From: Candidatus Nanohalarchaeota archaeon
GTDB taxonomy: Archaea > EX4484-52 > B79-G9
Direction of reading: 5' to 3'
DNA length: 9,145 bases
NCBI GenBank assembly: GCA_003660865.1
Contig: QMVA01000039.1
Coordinates: forward strand, 1 to 9,145
Positions 5,754 through 9,145 of this stretch are shown here, piece by piece; the stretch's first letter is position 1, and each line of letters opens with the position of its first letter. Position numbers and translations under genes: made by a program. The notes under the pieces were generated by a model. The model did no database searches. It was not told where the DNA came from and saw only the letters and a list, made by a program, of their open reading frames with translations.

Positions 5754-5784
5754 TCATAAAAATCACAAAGTGATTTTTAATGAT
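5753..5784. repeat. Hairpin 11: bulged family, A on 3' arm
   Basis: ATCAT (5753-5757) and AAAAATCAC (5758-5766) pair with GTGATTTTT (5770-5778) and ATGAT (5780-5784). A5779 is bulged and the loop is AAA. The AAATCAC/GTGATTT arms echo hairpin 1 at the other end of the array. Confidence 0.85.
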
Positions 5785-5818
5785 ATGGAAAAGTCATATA
5801 GTCCAGAAAGTTAGGGCT
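5783..5818. repeat. Hairpins 12 and 13 at the right end
   Basis: ATATG (5783-5787) pairs with CATAT (5795-5799). Next to it, AGTCC (5800-5804) pairs with GGGCT (5814-5818) with one T.G wobble. These are short and the least certain of the array. Confidence 0.5.
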
Positions 5819-5827
5819 TTTACTATA

Positions 5828-5836
5828 TTTATATAA
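5828..5836 (+). promoter_or_regulatory. TATA box for the GAPOR gene
   Basis: TTTATATAA predicts transcription starting near 5856-5860, downstream of the hairpin array, which would therefore not be in the GAPOR message. This excludes the ATG at 5847 as a start. Confidence 0.65.
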
Positions 5837-5858
5837 GGATGAAATAATGTATAATATT

Positions 5859-5866
5859 GAAGGTGG
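5859..5866 (+). promoter_or_regulatory. Shine-Dalgarno that decides the GAPOR start
   Basis: GAAGGTGG lies 4 nt before the ATG at 5871 and matches the archaeal anti-Shine-Dalgarno, supporting that start over 5847. Confidence 0.6.
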
Positions 5867-5870
5867 TTGT

Positions 5871-7880
5871 ATGATAAAAAATGTTCTTGAAATTAATGCT
5901 GAAAAAGGCTCTTTTAAGCGCATAACGCATGAGTCAGACAGTGTTATCGGTGTTGTTGATTATGCTGTTGATGCGCATATGTCTGCAAAGACTTATGAGT
6001 ATGGAGTGCTTGATTCCAGGAACAATTTAATCTTCGGTGCAGGCCCGCTTGCAGGGAGCAAGATACCGGGTACGAACAGGCTGATTGTTGTCGGTCATTC
6101 GCCGGTGGTAGAGACTCTTTTTTTGAGTACTATCGGAGGTGCTGCACTGCCTTTGTATAAGACGGGCATGGATTTTGTGAAGATTGAGGGGAAGTCGAAG
6201 AAACCATCAATTCTTGTGATTAAGAATGTTTCAGGTAAGATGTCTGTGAAGTTCTATCCTATTGGTCAGGATACTCTTATGGATGTGTTTTCTAAGGATG
6301 ATTCCGGTGTCTATTCTCTTCATGAGTATGTTGTCGGAAAGTACAAGGATGAGTTTCTGAAGAATAAGATATATCTTGATTTCAGGGTGCTTGCGGTGGG
6401 GCCTGCTGCTATTAGCACTAACCAGGGGGCTATCAGTACGCTTGTCATCAGGAATGGCAATATTGTCAAAGGGTCTGACGGGTGGGCTGGCAGGGGGGGT
6501 TTTGGTTCTGTGCTTGCACGGGCGCATAATATTGTTGCTGTCGTCTACGGCGGTGACAGGGATGACCATGTGTTTGAGCCGAAGGATCTTAAGGATATGA
6601 AAGCAGTCGATGAGATATTTAGTGAGCATTTTGGTGCAGGTATGAGTGATTCTGCGAGGAAGGCGACTGAGAAGTACAGGTATGTTGAAAAGTATAATAG
6701 CGGCGGGACATTTGGTGTCAATATGTCTACGATGGGGGCATGGCTTCCTATGTTTAACTGGACTTCTGTGTATCTTCCACACGACAAGAGGAAAGATCTT
6801 TATGAGAAGTTTATTATCGGGCATTACTTAAAGCAGTTCAATGAAGAGACTATTGATACGAAGAATTGGCGGACATGCGGCGAGCCTTGTCCTGCTGTGT
6901 GCAAGAAGTATAAGGATGACAGGAAAAAGGATTATGAGCCGTATGAGGCGCTTGGGCCTAATGCAGGTGTTTTTGACCAGAGGGCTGCTGAAAAACTTGT
7001 CGGTACTGTTGAGTCCATGGGCTATGATGCTATCGGATTTGGAAATATTGTGTCATTTGTGCTTGAGTGTATGCAAAAAGGGCTTTTGACAAAGGAGGAT
7101 GTCGGGGTTGATGTTGATCCTAATTTTGATGCTGAAACTTTTGAGATGAAGGATTCTTTTAAGCATGCTGATATCGGCGTTAAGCTTGCTTTTGATATTG
7201 CGTACCAGAGGACTGAGTTTTCAAAGATGTTCAGGCATGGCATCCGCAGTGCTGTACGTAAGCTTTCTGAAAAATACAGTGAGCGCGAGGGTGAGTTTAA
7301 GTTTCTGGATATTGCGAATTATATACCCTTCGGGGTGGATGGGTATATTGCGCCCTGTCAGTACTGGGTTCCCGGGTTTTTTATTCCGCTGCAGATACAG
7401 GGGAAGTTTTATAGTTATTATGGGAATGATTTTTATCCGCCAAAGGATTTGGGTGCGAAGTCTGTTGACAGGTCTGTCAGGGAGCTTTTTTCAGGTAATA
7501 CTGGTATTTGCAGGTTCCACAGGGGCTGGTCTGAGAAGCTGGTTGAGACTCTGATTGCTGAGGGTTGCGGTGTGAAGGTTGATTATTATGAGCATTGCAG
7601 GAAGCTTTTGCAGAAACTGCGTGATTATGATACAAAAGCTGGTGTCGTTCCTATGTTCTGGGAGACGAAAAGGGTCCGTGATGTTATACGTACTTACCTG
7701 TCTGAAGCGCGTGATGTGTCCGGTACTAGTCCTGAAATTGAGAAGTGGATCAAGAGATTTGAGAAGGATGAACTGAAGGCTGCTAAGGCTTATTGGCATG
7801 ATCTGCTTGTCGGTATCAACAAGACTGTTGACTGGGGAGATATTGAGCATGTGAAGATGCATTATGCCTGGAGTGACTAA
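5871..7880 (+). CDS. gor: Glyceraldehyde-3-phosphate:ferredoxin oxidoreductase (GAPOR)
   Basis: A 669-residue member of the aldehyde ferredoxin oxidoreductase family, about the length of the Pyrococcus furiosus enzyme. GAPOR uses a tungsten (or molybdenum) bispterin and one 4Fe-4S cluster to oxidise glyceraldehyde-3-phosphate irreversibly to 3-phosphoglycerate, reducing ferredoxin in the modified archaeal glycolysis. N-terminal pterin-binding features are VIGVVDYAV (25-33), GAGPLAGSKIPGTNR (56-70), STIGGAA (86-92) and GWAGRGGFGSVLARAHN (204-220). NSGGTFG (276-282), TCGEPCPAVCKK (335-346) and GICRFHRGW (545-553) follow. The cluster ligands are Cys336, 340, 344 and 547; the Cx3Cx3C spacing with GEPCPxVC is the GAPOR form, whereas AOR has Cx2Cx3C. 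The start is the ATG at 5871, not 5847, because of GAAGGTGG at 5859 and a TATA box at 5828. The enzyme is cytoplasmic. The stop overlaps the convergent AN1-finger gene by 4 bp. Residue 542 is Gly where P. furiosus GAPOR, as I recall it, has Asp. Confidence 0.93.
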   Translation: MIKNVLEINAEKGSFKRITHESDSVIGVVDYAVDAHMSAKTYEYGVLDSRNNLIFGAGPLAGSKIPGTNRLIVVGHSPVVETLFLSTIGGAALPLYKTGMDFVKIEGKSKKPSILVIKNVSGKMSVKFYPIGQDTLMDVFSKDDSGVYSLHEYVVGKYKDEFLKNKIYLDFRVLAVGPAAISTNQGAISTLVIRNGNIVKGSDGWAGRGGFGSVLARAHNIVAVVYGGDRDDHVFEPKDLKDMKAVDEIFSEHFGAGMSDSARKATEKYRYVEKYNSGGTFGVNMSTMGAWLPMFNWTSVYLPHDKRKDLYEKFIIGHYLKQFNEETIDTKNWRTCGEPCPAVCKKYKDDRKKDYEPYEALGPNAGVFDQRAAEKLVGTVESMGYDAIGFGNIVSFVLECMQKGLLTKEDVGVDVDPNFDAETFEMKDSFKHADIGVKLAFDIAYQRTEFSKMFRHGIRSAVRKLSEKYSEREGEFKFLDIANYIPFGVDGYIAPCQYWVPGFFIPLQIQGKFYSYYGNDFYPPKDLGAKSVDRSVRELFSGNTGICRFHRGWSEKLVETLIAEGCGVKVDYYEHCRKLLQKLRDYDTKAGVVPMFWETKRVRDVIRTYLSEARDVSGTSPEIEKWIKRFEKDELKAAKAYWHDLLVGINKTVDWGDIEHVKMHYAWSD

Positions 7881-8269
7881 ATACTGGTCCGGGGCATGAA
7901 TAGTTTTATGAGTCCTGCGCATATCAGGATAAAGCCGATGTAGTACATACTCATGTGTGTGAAGTGGGCGCTGATCATAAGAAAGATTCCTGTGCTGATT
8001 ATGATGTAGGGCATCATTGGCTTTTTCTTTGGGGTTGTTATATGCTCGTGTTTGTGGTAGAAGTATTCTATTGGTCGGGCTGGCTTTTTTTCTGTTAATG
8101 AGTTTACCTGCTTTTCTTTGTATTTTTCAAGGCCGATGCATTCGTGGTTTTCAGGAAGCCTGTGGTCTGAGCAGTAATCGTTTCCGCAGAATTTGCATGT
8201 GAATGGGTATTCGTCGAATTTTTTGTGGCAGTATGCGCATCCGCCTTTGCGCTCAGATGTTTTAGGCAT
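7877..8269 (-). CDS. AN1-type zinc finger protein with two C-terminal TM segments
   Basis: A 130-residue protein. The N-terminus is a complete AN1 zinc finger with zinc ligands Cys11, Cys14, Cys25, Cys28, Cys33, His36, His42 and Cys44 (C-x2-C-x10-C-x2-C-x4-C-x2-H-x5-H-x-C), including the characteristic FxCxxC and HRLPExHxC segments. A basic linker (51-86) leads to two hydrophobic segments at about 87-103 and 108-125. The zinc finger is therefore probably cytoplasmic and tethered to the membrane by a helical hairpin. AN1 fingers in eukaryotes act in ubiquitin- and stress-related protein quality control. Membrane-linked versions are common in archaea but their role is unknown. The stop overlaps the GAPOR stop by 4 bp. 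A strong TATA box lies about 28 nt upstream of the ATG at 8269 and no Shine-Dalgarno is seen, so the message is leaderless. Confidence 0.88.
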   Translation of the reverse strand: MPKTSERKGGCAYCHKKFDEYPFTCKFCGNDYCSDHRLPENHECIGLEKYKEKQVNSLTEKKPARPIEYFYHKHEHITTPKKKPMMPYIIISTGIFLMISAHFTHMSMYYIGFILICAGLIKLFMPRTSI

Positions 8270-8290
8270 GGTTTATATTGAATGCCCTGG

Positions 8291-8301
8291 ATTTTATATA
8301 G
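8291..8301 (-). promoter_or_regulatory. TATA box for the AN1-finger gene
   Basis: CTATATAAAAT on the minus strand is centred about 28 nt upstream of the ATG at 8269. It is one of the best TATA matches in the window and predicts leaderless transcription. Confidence 0.65.
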
Positions 8302-8313
8302 ATTGTGATGAGT

Positions 8314-8360
8314 TGTTTGCAGCTCCCTGGTAAAGGAAACATAGAAAATGTCAGCAAACA
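8314..8360. promoter_or_regulatory. Inverted repeat between divergent promoters, candidate operator
   Basis: TGTTTGC (8314-8320) and GCAAACA (8354-8360) are perfect 7-bp inverted arms 33 bp apart. The right arm touches the TATA element of the carbonic-anhydrase-like gene and the left arm lies just upstream of the AN1 TATA box. A looping or shared-regulator site is possible, but the arms are short. Confidence 0.35.
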
Positions 8361-8369
8361 TTTATATTA
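8361..8369 (+). promoter_or_regulatory. TATA element for the gene at 8404
   Basis: TTTATATTA is centred about 39 nt upstream of the ATG at 8404. It predicts a leader of about 12 nt containing the weak ribosome-binding motif GTGAT at 8394-8398. Confidence 0.55.
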
Positions 8370-8403
8370 TTTCATGCACTATTCCCGGAAGTTGTGATTT
8401 ATT

Positions 8404-9145
8404 ATGAAAATAAAAGTAAGCCCGAAAGTTGCCCAGATGCTCAGGGATAATACTCTTTATGATACTATTGTCTTGCCGGGTCAGTTGTATGAAGCGACGA
8501 AAACCGTTGCAGAAAAATATGGATTGAACCAGAGTAATGTCATCTTTGGCAATGGGCTTTGTCCTGACGAGATTAAAGGGGGATTGAAAGCACCGTTTGT
8601 TGCAGGTTATGGCAGCAACCGCCATTTTAATTTGTGCCGTGTCGATGGCATATTGAAGGGAAATGATATGGTCGGTGCAATGTCTCATCATGTACCTGAC
8701 GGGGGTGGGTTTATTGTCCTGAATGCTCCTCATGTCTGTGTTAATAGTAATGGGCAATTTGGAAAGATAATACGATATGGGCAAAATAAAGAGACTGCAT
8801 GTTGCGGCGCTGCAATGGGTTACCTTGAAAAATATACTAGTGGTGACAGAGGAGAGCCAAAGTTAGAGGATGTTTTGTCTGTACCTGACTCTTTTGATAT
8901 ATCTCCTGATTATGATACTTATGTCCTGAAGAAAGTACTATATCCTCACATGGATGAGATAATAAATAGCAAGATTCCGCAGTTGGCATTGACGCAGAAG
9001 TTGTGTGACCTGATTGCTGAGGATTTTGATGCGCGATGCAGCAAAATATTGAGAAAAGAGGGGTCCGTATTATATGTTTCAGGAATAGAGTATGACGTGC
9101 AGACTGGTGATAGCGGTGGTGGTGTTGAGAATTTGTTTGCGCCGA
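8404..9145 (+). CDS. LCIB/LCIC-type beta-class carbonic anhydrase homologue (3' end cut by window)
   Basis: An open frame of 247 codons runs off the right edge without a stop. The protein resembles the LCIB/LCIC family, first known from the algal CO2-concentrating mechanism, whose members have a beta-carbonic-anhydrase-like fold and zinc site and interconvert CO2 and bicarbonate. Matching segments are GNGLCPDEI (49-57), VGAMSHHVPDGG (90-101), APHVCV (108-113), FGKIIRYGQ (119-127) and ETACCGAA (130-137). By analogy with the Cys-His-Cys zinc site of beta-type enzymes, Cys53, His95 or His96, and Cys133 or Cys134 are the likely ligands, with Asp55 and a nearby arginine (Arg73 or Arg79) as a candidate catalytic dyad; these assignments are inference. 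No signal peptide is seen, so it is cytoplasmic. The ATG is preceded by GTGAT at 8394 and a TATA element at 8361. It is divergent from the AN1-finger gene. Catalytic activity is not assured, since some family members are inactive. Confidence 0.78.
   Translation, partial: MKIKVSPKVAQMLRDNTLYDTIVLPGQLYEATKTVAEKYGLNQSNVIFGNGLCPDEIKGGLKAPFVAGYGSNRHFNLCRVDGILKGNDMVGAMSHHVPDGGGFIVLNAPHVCVNSNGQFGKIIRYGQNKETACCGAAMGYLEKYTSGDRGEPKLEDVLSVPDSFDISPDYDTYVLKKVLYPHMDEIINSKIPQLALTQKLCDLIAEDFDARCSKILRKEGSVLYVSGIEYDVQTGDSGGGVENLFAP

Larger units (their letters stand above)
5377..5818. repeat. Array of about 13 end-to-end hairpins, right array
   Basis: No gene is supported here. The interval consists of short inverted repeats of different sequence but similar design: 5377-5421, 5425-5450, 5478-5507, 5532-5565, 5565-5601, 5606-5633, 5645-5657, 5666-5690, 5691-5720, 5720-5753, 5753-5784, 5783-5799 and 5800-5818. 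From 5666 to 5818 they tile with no gap, and neighbours abut or share one or two bases. Six carry a single bulged base between a 3-5 bp basal stem and a longer A/T-tract stem. Long stems 5511-5519/5634-5642 and 5636-5645/5720-5729 enclose several hairpins and exclude each other. Nearly all pairs are Watson-Crick, so the structure exists equally on both strands. It ends just upstream of the GAPOR TATA box. There are no constant repeat units (not CRISPR) and no transposase. Function is unknown. Confidence 0.85.

Noticed and set aside
5532..5759. 75-codon plus-strand open frame inside the hairpin array
   Set aside because: It is open by chance across palindromic DNA, has no ribosome-binding site or TATA spacing, and its sequence is fully explained by the inverted repeats.
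5377..5818. CRISPR array
   Set aside because: There is no constant direct repeat and no regular spacer length, each palindrome has its own sequence, and no cas gene is present.
5377..5836. MITE or IS200/IS605-type element
   Set aside because: There are no terminal inverted repeats or target duplication at the edges and no TnpA or TnpB gene. The resemblance is limited to bulged hairpins.
6231..6824. Long minus-strand open frame antisense to GAPOR
   Set aside because: It is a shadow of a strongly recognised gene, with an unusual Arg/His/Pro-rich composition and no promoter. The GAPOR motifs fix the true frame.
8305..8360. C/D box small RNA
   Set aside because: GTGATGA at 8305-8311 matches box C, but no CTGA box D follows at a suitable distance, and the region is occupied by two promoters.
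8362..8784. 140-codon minus-strand open frame at the right side
   Set aside because: It is antisense to the frame carrying HHVPDGG and CCGAA motifs and would overlap the promoter region. It shows no recognisable motif.

Overview
The window looks like archaeal chromosome. Most genes are preceded by an AT-rich TATA-like element about 25-30 nt upstream of the ATG with no Shine-Dalgarno, which is the pattern of leaderless archaeal transcripts. The gene content agrees: a glyceraldehyde-3-phosphate:ferredoxin oxidoreductase, an AN1 zinc finger joined to membrane segments, and a secreted 'CGNGxCE...DCG' cysteine motif that I associate with uncultivated DPANN-type archaea. The lineage cannot be fixed from this window; DPANN is a guess.

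Layout. Positions 1-317 hold no convincing gene but a dense set of inverted repeats. Next come two minus-strand membrane proteins (318-677; 727-1245, the latter with a DUF6141-like C-terminal domain). A plus-strand, cysteine-rich, membrane-anchored protein (1351-1845) then overlaps tail-to-tail by 137 bp with a polytopic minus-strand membrane protein (1709-2653). A UlaG-like metallo-beta-lactamase-fold hydrolase (2694-3320, minus), a plus-strand polytopic membrane protein (3422-4000), a NagD-like HAD phosphatase (4004-4786, minus) and a small secreted cysteine-motif membrane protein (4929-5336, plus) follow.

Positions 5377-5818 carry no gene. They are an array of about 13 short hairpins, each of different sequence, laid almost end to end. 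Six share one design: a 3-5 bp basal stem, a single bulged base, then a longer A/T-tract stem. Several longer stems are mutually exclusive with one another. This array, with the looser one at 85-284, is the least explained structure here.

Right of the array are the GAPOR gene (5871-7880, plus), the AN1-finger membrane protein (7877-8269, minus, overlapping GAPOR by 4 bp), and a gene cut by the window edge (8404 onward, plus). The last reads as an LCIB/LCIC-type beta-class carbonic anhydrase homologue and begins from a divergent promoter region.

The genes alternate strand and nearly all have their own promoter, so there is little operon structure. The only metabolic grouping is GAPOR (3-phosphoglycerate plus reduced ferredoxin) near a candidate carbonic anhydrase, with a phosphoglycolate-phosphatase-type HAD enzyme about 1 kb before GAPOR. 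Any link to CO2 or ferredoxin metabolism is inference.
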